Source: an uncultured Thermomicrobiales bacterium
GTDB taxonomy: Bacteria; Chloroflexota; Chloroflexia; Thermomicrobiales; Thermomicrobiaceae
Length of the DNA stretch: 30,834 nucleotides
Assembly: GCA_937891245.1 (NCBI GenBank)
Contig: CALAGB010000479.1
Span: forward strand, 1-30,834
Direction: 5' to 3'
Shown: positions 8,054 through 15,347 of the stretch, piece by piece
Numbering within the stretch: position 1 is the stretch's first letter
Layout of the letters: the number at the start of each line of letters is the position of its first letter
Made by a program: the position numbers and the translations under genes
The notes under the pieces: model-generated
Database searches by the model: none
Told to the model about the DNA's origin: nothing
Seen by the model: the letters and a program-made list of their open reading frames with translations, nothing else

Positions 8054-8506
8054 CTATTTCCCTCTCTGCCAGTGCCACACGCGAGTCGATCTCGCGCGTC
8101 AGAATGCTGCCAGCGTCGTCACATCGCGGCGCCGCCCATGCTGATGGGTGGGAGCCGCGTTGCTCGATGAGCCGTTGGGGCGACGCTGCCCGTGGAGATG
8201 CGCGCACGCTGGGCTGATGCGGTGCGGATAGAGCGGCCGGATCATCATTGATCAAGGCACGAGTGTAGTATGCCAGCCGTTCGCCATGCGGTCATCATCG
8301 CCAGACACCCTCACGTCGGGCCGGCCGGCACCGGTCGGATCGTGACCTTCAGGCACGGGAATTGCGAAATCGAAAGCAGTTTGGCAGAGAACTCCCGGAC
8401 AACTGTCAGCTTCTCAGGTTGTCGTCATCGCCGAAGCAAGGATAGCGACAATTCACTGCGTGCGATCCGTCTGCGTGAAAGGCCAGCGGGAGAATTGAGA
8501 GGGATC
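8054..8506. other. 453-base intergenic stretch between divergent genes
   Basis: This must hold the 5' regulatory region of the ThDP enzyme (minus) and of the small gene at 8507 (plus). I see no near-consensus promoter. The open frame from 8270 that runs into the next gene reads as an arginine-rich, low-order peptide, and I treat it as non-coding. Confidence 0.45.
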
Positions 8507-8866
8507 GTGAACCACCGAGCTTCCCGAAGATCGAAGAATCAGGAGTGGATTCATCGCGTCGACGGACGCCAGGGTGGCGATGTCGTCGCGTCGCGCGGGA
8601 CGATCGTCCAGTCGGGGCTGGCGATCGATTATTACACCACCCAGCCATCGGCCGGTCAGTGGATCGCACTCGGCGTCGTGCCACTGTCGCCCGGTATCGA
8701 TGGTGATGAAGCCACGCACCGTGTCATCGTGGGCACGGGACCCAGCGAGGAGACGGCGATCGATTCGCTGCGTGAGCGGGCTACCCCGATCCTCGGCGTC
8801 ACCAAAACCATCTCAGTCAGCACCACATACATCCCGACCTCCGAACCGAGCGACTGGTTCGGGTAA
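8507..8866 (+). CDS. Small protein of unknown function
   Basis: This is a predicted 119-residue soluble protein that I do not recognise. It has no signal peptide or membrane helix. The middle reads like a compact alpha/beta fold (RGTIVQSGLAIDYYTTQPSA, then HRVIVGTGPSEETAIDSLRERA), and it ends in a Ser/Thr/Pro-rich strand and DWFG. The start is uncertain. GTG at 8507 follows GAGAGG with a short four-base spacing, and the frame stays open upstream to an ATG at 8270. I prefer the short form because the upstream part lacks protein-like composition. A clean intrinsic terminator at 8969-8991 ends the transcript, which supports a real gene. Confidence 0.55.
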   Translation: MNHRASRRSKNQEWIHRVDGRQGGDVVASRGTIVQSGLAIDYYTTQPSAGQWIALGVVPLSPGIDGDEATHRVIVGTGPSEETAIDSLRERATPILGVTKTISVSTTYIPTSEPSDWFG

Positions 8867-8878
8867 ACCGACAGGACG

Positions 8879-9092
8879 GCCGCCCTCACCCCCGGCCGGT
8901 CCCTCCCACTGACTCCCTCCCCACGGGAGGGAGAACCATCTCCCAACGACTGGGAGAGGGGAGCATACGCGCGACTGCGGTCGCGCTTTTTCCTATCCGC
9001 CTGTACACAAGCGCTCCGAGACAAACCGCAGTTTGCAAACAGACACTTCGCTCCCAGAATTAGGAGAGGGGCTGGTGGTGAGGGCCGCCGCC
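8879..9092. repeat. Possible dispersed intergenic repeat with inverted ends
   Basis: The ends carry GCCCTCACC and its complement GGTGAGGGC, and the inside is made of CTCCC/GGGAG hairpins. The core CTCCCA...TGGGAGAGGGG recurs in the terminator at 26535-26562. No coding potential is seen. A genome-wide copy count would decide. Confidence 0.4.
8969..8991 (+). terminator. Intrinsic terminator of the gene at 8507
   Basis: GCGCGAC (8969-8975) and GTCGCGC (8980-8986) form a perfect 7-bp stem around the TGCG tetraloop, directly followed by TTTTT (8987-8991). This is a textbook rho-independent terminator. Confidence 0.8.
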
Positions 9093-9124
9093 GTCTCTCC
9101 CCGTCGTCTCCGGCGTTCGTGCAC

Positions 9125-9130
9125 TATACT
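9125..9130 (+). promoter_or_regulatory. Possible -10 element upstream of the CpXC gene
   Basis: TATACT matches five of six -10 bases and would place transcription near 9137, about 60 bases before the ATG at 9196. No good -35 is seen at the right distance, so support is weak. Confidence 0.3.
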
Positions 9131-9184
9131 TGCGATCCATGGATGGAGATGGTGGCTTAGCCATGGACCCGGTTCTGGTTTGCG

Positions 9185-9191
9185 GGAGGAG
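9185..9191 (+). promoter_or_regulatory. Strong Shine-Dalgarno site fixing the CpXC start
   Basis: GGAGGAG ends four bases before the in-frame ATG at 9196. The ATG at 9192 is out of frame and overlaps the site, and upstream in-frame ATGs lack such a site. Confidence 0.65.
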
Positions 9192-9195
9192 ATGC

Positions 9196-9702
9196 ATGCT
9201 CGAGACTGAATACACCGAACTGCAGATGTTGTGTGTCGGCTGCAAGGCAAAATGGGATGTGCCGGTGGCGCGGCAGGTCAATGTCGGTACGCATCCCGAT
9301 GCGCGACTTGGTATCCTGCTCGGTACGATGCATCGAACCCGTTGCCCCGTCTGCAAGAAGCCGCGCGATGTCGAGTGTATCTTCGACTACTACGATCCCG
9401 AGCGGCAGTTGGTGGTGCAGATTCGTCCCGATTGGGAATTCCAGGCGGGCGGCGGCGAAGACTGGTATTGGGCGCGCTATGAAGGGCTCGTCCAGAAGTA
9501 CGCCGATCAGGATGTGCGCGTCGACGTTGTCTTTGGGTTTGATGAAATGATCAACAAATATCTGGGCGGTGACGAGGCGCGGGCGGCAGCCAAAGTCGAG
9601 TGGGCCGAGCGGCAGGCCGCCGAAGAGGCGGCGCGTCTGGCCAAGATCGAGCAAAAGGAAGCTGAATCGGCCGGCGTGGAAGAGTCCGATATCGGCGATT
9701 AG
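9196..9702 (+). CDS. CpXC-domain zinc-ribbon protein
   Basis: This is a 168-residue protein. Two CxxC pairs (Cys13/Cys16 in LCVGCKAKW and Cys50/Cys53 in TRCPVCKKP) flank the characteristic VNVGTHPDARLGILLGTMH, and a YYDPERQLVVQIRPDWEF strand pair follows. Together these mark the CpXC family, a zinc-ribbon domain found in Chloroflexota, Firmicutes and others, with no established biochemical role. After residue about 125 there is a charged, alanine- and glutamate-rich helix (EWAERQAAEEAARLAKIEQK) that may be a coiled coil. It is cytoplasmic, with no export signal. A strong ribosome site fixes the start. The next gene begins 90 bases on and may be in the same transcript. Confidence 0.85.
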   Translation: MLETEYTELQMLCVGCKAKWDVPVARQVNVGTHPDARLGILLGTMHRTRCPVCKKPRDVECIFDYYDPERQLVVQIRPDWEFQAGGGEDWYWARYEGLVQKYADQDVRVDVVFGFDEMINKYLGGDEARAAAKVEWAERQAAEEAARLAKIEQKEAESAGVEESDIGD

Positions 9703-9792
9703 CGCGCGGCGCCGAATTCAACGATCGAAGAGGCAGCGAACCAGCGAGAGCAGAGCGACGAACAGTCGACGGTCGGATGGATGGAGAACGGC

Positions 9793-10242
9793 ATGGGCAA
9801 GCAGCTACCGGCGATTCCAACGCAAGTCGAGATCGAGCCTCGCCGCCGCGCACTGGCGACGCGCCCACGTTCCGAGCGTGGTTGGTTCCGCTCTCCGGTG
9901 GCCGAAGCGCTGCTCGAACTGATGCCGGATCTGCTTCGGCTGACGCGCCAGGCGATTCGCCCGTCGCAGCCGGCCGGTGATCTCCTGCCGTCGTCGGGTG
10001 CTAATGGTATGACGGTGCAGGAGATCGAAATCGACGTCGCTTCGCCGTTGGTGCGTCGCGTCGTCGTGCGCTCGACCAACGCCTGGTCGCTCTCGCCTGA
10101 TGTCGCGCTGGCCGGACGGCAGCGGCGTGGCGGGCGCCTTGGACTCGGCGCCGCCAGTGTGGCTGGCCTCTTGCTTCTCGGCGCGGCCGCCGCGCGCCGC
10201 GCGTCGCTGCCATTTCCAGGCCGCTCGCGCGAGCGCGTTTGA
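9793..10242 (+). CDS. Uncharacterised protein with one C-terminal membrane helix
   Basis: This 149-residue protein is not recognised. It is arginine-rich at the start, has an amphipathic stretch (SPVAEALLELMPDLLRLTRQ, about 38-57) and a beta-like segment (MTVQEIEIDVASPLVRRVVV, about 73-92). Near the end is a short hydrophobic helix (LGLGAASVAGLLLLGAAAA, about 115-133) followed by arginines, so it is probably tail-anchored. GGAGA at 9783-9787 favours the ATG at 9793 over the one at 9781. Its stop is 16 bases from the stop of the convergent L25 gene, leaving no room for a separate terminator. Confidence 0.6.
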   Translation: MGKQLPAIPTQVEIEPRRRALATRPRSERGWFRSPVAEALLELMPDLLRLTRQAIRPSQPAGDLLPSSGANGMTVQEIEIDVASPLVRRVVVRSTNAWSLSPDVALAGRQRRGGRLGLGAASVAGLLLLGAAAARRASLPFPGRSRERV

Positions 10243-10258
10243 GTCGAGCAGCCGTGCG

Positions 10259-10897
10259 CTACTCTTGACCTTCTTCGATCTCGGCAGCTTCGGTGGCCGC
10301 TTCCTCGGCCGCTTCCATCTCTTCCGCCGTCTCCTCGGTCGCGCGTTGTGCGCCTGAGAGACGTACGATCAACTCGTCACCCGGCGTCAGGATCTCGACG
10401 CCCTCCGGCACCGCCAGATCTGAGACGAAGATCGCGTCGTCGATATTTTCCAGCTTCGTCAGATCAACCTCGAAGCTCTGCGGAATCGCGGCCGGCAGCC
10501 CGCGAACCGTAACATCGGCACGACCGTGGTTCAGCACACCCTGGCCTCGATCCGATGGCTCGCCGGTCGTGACGACGGCGACGATAATTTCCGTCACCTT
10601 ATTCAGGTTCGGCGCGTAAAGTTCCGCATGAACCAGCGTACGCTTGATCGGATCGCGCTCGACGTTTCGAATAAACACGGTGCGCGACGTATCGCCGACG
10701 GCTACATCGACCAGCTGGCTGGAGCCCGCTCGTTGATAGAGGCTGTCGAACTCACGTGCGTCGAGACTGATCGACTGCGGCTCATCGACCGCCGGACCGT
10801 AAATAACACCGGGTACGATTCCCTGACGACGCAGGCGTTTGACCTCTTTCCCCAGCAACGTGCGGGGTTCGGCCGAGATTTTTTCGTAATCGGGCAT
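10259..10897 (-). CDS. rplY: 50S ribosomal protein L25 (TL5/CTC type)
   Basis: This is a 212-residue long-form L25 that binds 5S rRNA. The N-terminal L25 domain shows RTLLGKEVKRLRRQGIVPGVIYG, SISLDAREFDSLYQRAG, TVFIRNVERDPIKRTLVHAE and related pieces. The C-terminal TL5 beta domain contains VRGLPAAIPQSFEVDLTKLE and the ILTPGDELIVRL strand. The chain ends in a glutamate-rich acidic tail, usual for this type. GAGGATAGGAAG precedes the ATG at 10897. It stands alone as a convergent gene with no ribosomal neighbours, which is common for rplY. Confidence 0.95.
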   Translation of the reverse strand: MPDYEKISAEPRTLLGKEVKRLRRQGIVPGVIYGPAVDEPQSISLDAREFDSLYQRAGSSQLVDVAVGDTSRTVFIRNVERDPIKRTLVHAELYAPNLNKVTEIIVAVVTTGEPSDRGQGVLNHGRADVTVRGLPAAIPQSFEVDLTKLENIDDAIFVSDLAVPEGVEILTPGDELIVRLSGAQRATEETAEEMEAAEEAATEAAEIEEGQE

Positions 10898-11283
10898 GCT
10901 TCCCTATCCTCATAACATGGACGACCGCGATACCGCGATTCGTTGCTCGGCCAACAATTGCGACCAACGAACGGCAGTAAACGGAGGACGCTCAACGATC
11001 GTCCATAACGTCGCACACGGCAAATGGAGCGCGCTCCGTTACAACGATAGCAGGATCGTCCGGCTCACGCTTGCTCGTTGCACTGAACCAGCCCCAAGTT
11101 GCGTTCAATGTGGACCATTACGCATTGTGCAATTGTTTCCGAAGCGGCTATAATTGACGCACGGTCTTTGGAGCGACGTGAAACCGCCCAGGTGCCGATG
11201 GTGCCACGCAGTACGTTCGTCGACTGGCCGGCGAGCGCGAGTGGGGTACCTGGGATACGAGGAAGCGAGAGGTTCGAGCGAAG
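10898..11283. other. 386-base intergenic region between rplY and the MarR gene
   Basis: Divergent regulatory region. The only promoter-like signal I can support is the one at 11125-11154 for the MarR gene; no convincing rplY promoter was found. No RNA gene or conserved leader is recognised. Confidence 0.4.
11125..11154 (+). promoter_or_regulatory. Promoter candidate for the MarR-family gene
   Basis: A perfect TATAAT (11149-11154) lies 18 bases after TTGTGC (11125-11130). Transcription should start near 11161, giving a leader of about 120 bases. A MarR protein often represses its own promoter, so an operator near here is likely, but I could not identify a clear palindrome. Confidence 0.5.
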
Positions 11284-11748
11284 ATGGTGGTGGTCGTGAG
11301 CGAGGAGACAACGAATAGCAGCGAAAATGATGGAGTAGTCGATCTGCTTCGTCGCACGATTGTGGAATTGCAGCCGGGAATGGAGTCACTGAGCGCCAAC
11401 TGGCCGCAACTGACCTTGCAACAGCTTCGAGTCATGCACATTCTGTATAGCTCGGGGCCGACGCGGGTTTCGAGCCTGGCTCAGGCGCTGCGCGTCTCGA
11501 CACCGACCGTCACCGGGATTCTCGATCGTCTCGTGCAACGTGGCATGACATCACGCGCCGACGATCCGAGCGATCGGCGCGTCGTGCTTAATCTGCTGAC
11601 GCCGCTCGGCCTGCAGGTGATCGAAGGCCTGCACCCGGTTCAGCCCGAATATCTCAACCGTCTGGTCGACCGGCTCTCCGATGATGAGCGGCAGATCATC
11701 GTCGACGGACTGCAAGCGCTGCTGGAAGCCACAACCCGCGCCAACTGA
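11284..11748 (+). CDS. MarR-family transcriptional regulator
   Basis: This 154-residue winged-helix regulator contains QLTLQQLRVMHILYSSGPTR, VSSLAQALRVSTPTVTGILDRLVQRGMTSR (recognition helix) and DPSDRRVVLNLLTPLG (wing). The latter is the classic MarR DxRxxxxxLT pattern. It should act as a dimer with the N- and C-terminal helices at the interface; its ligand is unknown. The start is ATG at 11284. The nearest ribosome-site-like bases (GAGAGG) are rather far, so GTG codons just inside are alternatives. It converges on a VOC protein. MarR regulators commonly control adjacent detoxification genes, but here the neighbours are not divergent from it, so no target is claimed. Confidence 0.88.
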   Translation: MVVVVSEETTNSSENDGVVDLLRRTIVELQPGMESLSANWPQLTLQQLRVMHILYSSGPTRVSSLAQALRVSTPTVTGILDRLVQRGMTSRADDPSDRRVVLNLLTPLGLQVIEGLHPVQPEYLNRLVDRLSDDERQIIVDGLQALLEATTRAN

Positions 11749-11780
11749 GCGGTTCAACGATCGTTGGCTGATCGAACGGT

Positions 11781-11813
11781 GCCCGGCAGCGGTGCGACAG
11801 AGTGCTGCCGGGC
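11781..11813. terminator. Hairpin between convergent MarR and VOC genes
   Basis: A perfect 10-bp stem (GCCCGGCAGC / GCTGCCGGGC) surrounds a 13-base loop between the two stops. Neither side has a T-tract, so it may act with Rho or simply protect the 3' ends. A separate 12-base palindrome, CAACGATCGTTG, lies at 11755-11766. Confidence 0.5.
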
Positions 11814-11826
11814 GAGCGTGTTAGCT

Positions 11827-12195
11827 CTAATACTGAACCAGCACGAATTCGTTGCCGTCGGGATCTTTGAATTGCGCCATCTTCATGCCCCAGGGCTGCA
11901 TCTCTAATGGCTGGCTGAACTCGACTCCCTTATCCCGCAGTTCCGCATAGGTCGCGTCGATATCATCGCTATCGAAGACGATCGGGCTCCAGGTGCCGAT
12001 ACGCTCTTCAAGCCCAGGTGGTGTGAACAGAATCAGGGTCGTGTCGGCACCGGGCGGAGCAACCTCGATCCAGCGTATTCCCGGCATGGATGTATCGTCG
12101 GCTCGCACTTCGAAACCAAGCTTCTCCGTATAAAAATCGAGGGCCCGTTGCTGATCTCCAACGTAGATGTTGACGGCGCGCGCCTTTTTGATCAT
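11827..12195 (-). CDS. VOC-family (glyoxalase-like) protein
   Basis: This is a 122-residue single-domain VOC protein: AVNIYVGDQQRALDFYTEKLGFEV at the start, PIVFDSDDIDATYAELRDKGVEF in the middle and MAQFKDPDGNEFVLVQ at the end. These are the two beta-alpha-beta-beta-beta modules of the glyoxalase/bleomycin-resistance/dioxygenase superfamily. The first metal-ligand position, often His, is Asn (AVNIYV), while the late Glu is kept, so it need not be a glyoxalase I. The substrate is unknown. A clear AAAGGAAA ribosome site precedes the ATG at 12195. A 34-bp perfect palindrome lies 32 bases upstream of that start. Confidence 0.88.
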   Translation of the reverse strand: MIKKARAVNIYVGDQQRALDFYTEKLGFEVRADDTSMPGIRWIEVAPPGADTTLILFTPPGLEERIGTWSPIVFDSDDIDATYAELRDKGVEFSQPLEMQPWGMKMAQFKDPDGNEFVLVQY

Positions 12196-12226
12196 AGAGT
12201 TTCCTTTCGTGAATCCCTACGACGGC

Positions 12227-12260
12227 TAACAGAGGCATTGTACGTACAATGCCTCTGTTA
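12227..12260. repeat. 34-bp perfect palindrome between the nitrilase and VOC genes
   Basis: The left arm TAACAGAGGCATTGTAC (12227-12243) is followed without spacer by its exact complement (12244-12260). It lies 17 bases after the nitrilase-type stop and 31 bases before the VOC start, both minus strand. It could be a terminator hairpin, though no T-tract follows, or an operator for a dimeric regulator of the VOC gene. An exact 17-base arm is far beyond chance. Confidence 0.85.
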
Positions 12261-12277
12261 TGTGACACGCGATACGA

Positions 12278-13120
12278 CTAAATGTGAATGGTGACCGGTT
12301 CGTAGGCCGCCGGACGGCGGTTGGCGAGCGAGGGGAGCTGGGTGCGAACCTGGCGCAGGTAGGCAAAGTCGAGATCCGCGATGACGACGCCCTCCTGATT
12401 CGGCGCGTCGGCCGTCACCGTGCCCCAGGGATCGGCGACCAGCGCGTGACCATAGCATTGCGCGTTCGGCTCGTGCGGACCGATCTGCGCCGGAGCGAGC
12501 ACATAGCACTGATTCTCAATCGCACGGGCGCGCAGCAGGACGTGCCAGTGATCCTTTCCGGTGAACTGCGTGAACGCCGCCGGTACGAAAAGAATCTCGG
12601 CGCCCTCGAGCGCCAGTAGCCGGTAGAGTTCCGGGAAGCGCAGATCGTAGCAGATCGACAGCCCAACCGTATGGCCGTCCATTCCCACCGTCACCGGCCG
12701 CTCACCCGGCATGATCGTCGCTGATTCATTGGCACTGACGTTGCCGGTAATGTCGATGTCGAAGAGGTGGATCTTGCGATAGACCGCCTGCAGTTCGCCG
12801 TCCGGGCTGTAAAACGTGCTCGTGTTGAAGTATTTACCGGGCGTATCCGTCCGCTCCAGAATAGAGCCGCCGAGCAGATAGATGCCGTGCTGACGCGCCT
12901 TGGCGGCGAAGCGCTCGGTCGTTGGCCCTGGAATCGACTCGGCATTCGCCTCGTGCTGATCCTTGGCACCGAGATAGGAAACGTACTCGGGCAGCCCGAC
13001 GAGTTTGGCCCCCCGCTCAGCCGCCTCGTCGATCAAGCGCTCGGCGGTGGCGAGATTCGCCTCCTTATCCGACCGCGAATTCATCTGGACAACCCCGACC
13101 CGCAACAGATCATCGTTCAT
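12278..13120 (-). CDS. Carbon-nitrogen hydrolase, Nit1/Nit2-like amidase
   Basis: This 280-residue nitrilase-superfamily enzyme has the complete catalytic triad: Glu45 (GLPEYVS), Lys116 (YRKIHLFDID) and Cys157 (LSICYDLRFPELYR). HLFDIDITG and CYDLRFPELYR are typical of the branch that includes deaminated-glutathione amidase (Nit1) and omega-amidase (Nit2). A role in repairing deaminated glutathione or similar omega-amides is therefore possible but not proven. It is cytoplasmic. AAAGGA lies eight bases before the ATG at 13120, so this is preferred to the longer frame from 13156. It lies downstream of the CoA-transferase gene on the same strand with a 120-base gap. Confidence 0.9.
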   Translation of the reverse strand: MNDDLLRVGVVQMNSRSDKEANLATAERLIDEAAERGAKLVGLPEYVSYLGAKDQHEANAESIPGPTTERFAAKARQHGIYLLGGSILERTDTPGKYFNTSTFYSPDGELQAVYRKIHLFDIDITGNVSANESATIMPGERPVTVGMDGHTVGLSICYDLRFPELYRLLALEGAEILFVPAAFTQFTGKDHWHVLLRARAIENQCYVLAPAQIGPHEPNAQCYGHALVADPWGTVTADAPNQEGVVIADLDFAYLRQVRTQLPSLANRRPAAYEPVTIHI

Positions 13121-13240
13121 CGCCCGCATCCTTTCGCATATGCACCGACGTCCCAATCTATTGTAGACCCAACACCCTAGCTACAGATGCGCGTCCCCCA
13201 AAGCGTATGCCACTCGACGAGGGCGCCATGACTGATGGCC

Positions 13241-14431
13241 CTACACCGCCCCCGCCTTACGGACCTTCCCAATCTGATCCTCGTCGTAGCCGAGTTCGCG
13301 CAGGATTTCGTCGGTGTGCTGGCCGAGGAGGGGTGGGGCGAGGCGGATGCTGGCCGGGGTTCCGCTCAGTTGATAGGGGAAGCCGACCTGGTCGACTTCG
13401 CCGAGCGTTGGGTGCGGCACGCGCTGACTGAGCTGGTAGTGCTGCGCTTGCGGGTCCTGGAAAACCTGATCGACGGTGTAGATCGCGCCGCAGGGGACCG
13501 AGACGGTATCGAGTTTGGCAACGATTTCGGCGGTGGTGAACTGGGTGAACGACGTTTCGATCTCTGCCACGAGCGCCGGCAGGTTGGTGATCCGACCGAC
13601 GTTGTCCTTGAAACGCTCGTCGCTCAAAAGCCGTTCGAGGCCCATGGCGCTGCAGAGGCGACAGAAGATGCCGTCGTTGCCCGACGCGACATTGACATAC
13701 CCATCCTTGCTGTGGAACGTCTGATAGGGCGCGACGATCGGGTGGGCGTTGCCGGTGCGCTGTGGCGCTTCGTGGGTGGCGAAATAGATGCCGGCCTGGT
13801 AGGTGAGGAGCGCCACCTGCCCGCCGAGCATCGTGTTATCGATGTATTGGCCCTCGCCGGTTCGCTCGCGATGGAAGAGGGCGTTGACGATCGCGTAGGC
13901 GCCGAACATGCCGGCTGCGATATCGGCGATCGGCACGCCGAAGCGCGTCGGACCGCCGTCCGGTTCTCCAGTCACGCTCATCAGACCGGACATCCCCTGC
14001 ACGATCAGATCGTAGGCGGTGCGATCGCGCGATGGGCCCTGCTGACCGAAGCCGGAGATCGAGCAGTAGACGATGTCCGCCTTGCGCTGGCGCACTTGGT
14101 CGTAGCCGAATCCGAGGCGACCGGCGGTGCCGGGGGAGAAGTTTTCGACGACGACATCGGCGCCCTCGATCAGCTTCCAGAGAATCTCTTTACCTTCATC
14201 GCTCTTCAGATTGAGCGTCAGGCTCCGCTTGTTCCGGTTGATACTGAGGTAGTAGGCGCTGATGTCGTCGATGAACGGCGGTCCCCAGGCGCGCGTATCG
14301 TCGCCTTTCCCCGGCTGTTCGATCTTCATGACGTCGGCACCCATATCACCGAGCAGCATCGTGCAATACGGGCCGGTCATCACGCGTGTGAGATCGACCA
14401 CACGAATACCCGACAGTGCCTGCGTGCTCAT
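13241..14431 (-). CDS. CaiB/BaiF family III CoA-transferase
   Basis: This is a 396-residue family III CoA-transferase. It starts with MSTQALSGIRVVDLTRVMTGPYC and has LGDMGADVMKIEQPGKGDD, the NRNKRSLTLNLKSDEG segment, NFSPGTAGRLGFGYDQV and the presumed catalytic aspartate Asp141 in AYDLIVQGMSGLMSVTG. All are family hallmarks. It moves CoA between carboxylic acids (formyl-CoA/oxalate, carnitine, succinyl-CoA and similar pairs); the acid used cannot be told. GGGGGA precedes the ATG at 14431. The longer frame from 14536 runs through a GTAGGGGCA repeat and is rejected. No CoA-ligase or dehydrogenase is adjacent. The ThDP enzyme about 5 kb away could be an oxalyl-CoA-type partner only speculatively. 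Confidence 0.92.
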   Translation of the reverse strand: MSTQALSGIRVVDLTRVMTGPYCTMLLGDMGADVMKIEQPGKGDDTRAWGPPFIDDISAYYLSINRNKRSLTLNLKSDEGKEILWKLIEGADVVVENFSPGTAGRLGFGYDQVRQRKADIVYCSISGFGQQGPSRDRTAYDLIVQGMSGLMSVTGEPDGGPTRFGVPIADIAAGMFGAYAIVNALFHRERTGEGQYIDNTMLGGQVALLTYQAGIYFATHEAPQRTGNAHPIVAPYQTFHSKDGYVNVASGNDGIFCRLCSAMGLERLLSDERFKDNVGRITNLPALVAEIETSFTQFTTAEIVAKLDTVSVPCGAIYTVDQVFQDPQAQHYQLSQRVPHPTLGEVDQVGFPYQLSGTPASIRLAPPLLGQHTDEILRELGYDEDQIGKVRKAGAV

Positions 14432-14465
14432 GAACCGTCCCCCAAATCGATCGTCTTCCACACCC

Positions 14466-14552
14466 GTAGGGGCAACCCCCTGTGGTTGCCCTGCTGCCGA
14501 CCGACGAACTCGACGACGTGCGACCAGGGCAGGCACGGGGGCCTGCCCCTAC
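14466..14552. repeat. Intergenic repeat with inverted ends (GTAGGGGCA / TGCCCCTAC)
   Basis: Exact 9-base inverted ends bound an 87-base stretch with further pairing inside (GCCCTG ... CAGGGC). It lies upstream of the CoA-transferase start. A fragment of the same kind (GTAGGGGCGG) occurs at about 30244. This resembles dispersed hairpin repeats of GC-rich Chloroflexota genomes and has no coding role. Confidence 0.55.
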
Positions 14553-14577
14553 CGGTACGCACGCAATAAAAGGCAGC

Positions 14578-14634
14578 GGGCGTATCCACTCAGTGGGGCC
14601 AGTCTACACGACCGGTTGCTGAGTGAATACGCCC
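14578..14634 (-). terminator. Long hairpin after the two-component operon
   Basis: A 16-base arm (14578-14593) pairs with 14619-14634 at 15 of 16 positions around a 25-base loop, 30 bases beyond the response-regulator stop. On the minus strand, GCTGCCTTTTATTG follows, giving a T-rich stretch six bases after the stem. It probably terminates the kinase-kinase-regulator transcript. Confidence 0.55.
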
Positions 14635-14663
14635 GCCCGGAGAGTCAATCGGCGTATGGAAGG

Positions 14664-15335
14664 TCAGAGCGCTTCGGGCTGTCGGGCGCCGAAGCCCTGG
14701 GAAATCGCGTAGAGCGCGGCCTGCGTCCGGTCACGGACGCCGATCTTCTGGAAGAGTGATGACAGATTATTCTTGACCGTGCTCTCGGCCAGATCAAGCT
14801 GATCGGCGATCTGACGATTGTTGTAGCCGTTTGCCAGAAGCCGCAACAGCGTCGCTTCGCGATCGCTCAAGTGGCTCTGATTATTGCTCGGTGTCTTCGT
14901 CAGTAGACGGTGATACTCGCGCATCAGCGCCGGTGCCAGCGCGGCATCGATCGTCGAGCCGCCGTTGGCCGCGACGTGGATCGCCTCGATCACCTCATCC
15001 GAGCGGCTGTTCTTCAAGAGATAACTCTTGGCGCCCGCGCGAATGGCATGTATGGCGTACTCGTCGTCCTGGTACATCGTGAGCACGATGACGTTCGTTT
15101 CCGGGTAGTGCTTGACGATGTACTCGGTCGCACGCAGGCCATCGACGCGCGGCATGTTGATATCCATCAGAATGACGTCCGGCTGTACATCGGCGACGAG
15201 GCGAATCGCTTCCTGCCCGTCGGATGCCTCACCGACGATCTGCACCGAGGGGATCGTTTCCAGCAATTGCCGGAGTCCTTCACGGAACAGGTCATGGTCG
15301 TCGGCCACGACGACGCGAATTGATTGTTCGCTCAC
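14664..15335 (-). CDS. NarL/FixJ-type response regulator
   Basis: This is a 223-residue two-domain regulator. The receiver domain has the acidic pair in VVVADDHDLFREGL, the phosphoacceptor Asp58 (VILMDINMPRVDG) and Lys108 (YLLKNS). The C-terminal LuxR/GerE helix-turn-helix shows LSDREATLLRLLANGYNNRQIADQLDLAESTVKNNLSSLFQKIGV. It should bind DNA as a dimer after phosphorylation. The start is GTG at 15335 with GGAGGG seven bases ahead. It is the last gene of a three-gene operon, 12 bases after the stop of the intact histidine kinase, which is its likely phosphodonor. Confidence 0.95.
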   Translation of the reverse strand: MSEQSIRVVVADDHDLFREGLRQLLETIPSVQIVGEASDGQEAIRLVADVQPDVILMDINMPRVDGLRATEYIVKHYPETNVIVLTMYQDDEYAIHAIRAGAKSYLLKNSRSDEVIEAIHVAANGGSTIDAALAPALMREYHRLLTKTPSNNQSHLSDREATLLRLLANGYNNRQIADQLDLAESTVKNNLSSLFQKIGVRDRTQAALYAISQGFGARQPEAL

Positions 15336-15347
15336 CCCAGTACCCTC

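Larger units (their letters stand above)
8867..9195. other. 329-base intergenic region rich in hairpins
   Basis: This gap between two plus-strand genes holds the terminator at 8969-8991, two further perfect hairpins (CTCCCTCCC/GGGAGGGAG at 8913-8933 and CTCCCA/TGGGAG at 8940-8956) and a possible -10 element TATACT at 9125-9130 for the CpXC gene. Its left end (GCCCTCACC near 8882) and right end (GGTGAGGGC near 9077) are inverted copies of each other. The stretch may therefore be a dispersed, MITE-like repeat of about 200 bases. Confidence 0.5.

Noticed and set aside
8270..8506. N-terminal extension of the small gene at 8507
   Set aside because: The segment is arginine-rich, lacks a ribosome site at 8270 and has no protein-like pattern.
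13157..13240. A regulatory RNA between the CoA-transferase and nitrilase genes
   Set aside because: Too short, with no strong hairpin or promoter signal.
13235..14569. 444-codon plus-strand frame opposite the CoA-transferase
   Set aside because: The CoA-transferase has complete family motifs and a good ribosome site on the minus strand.
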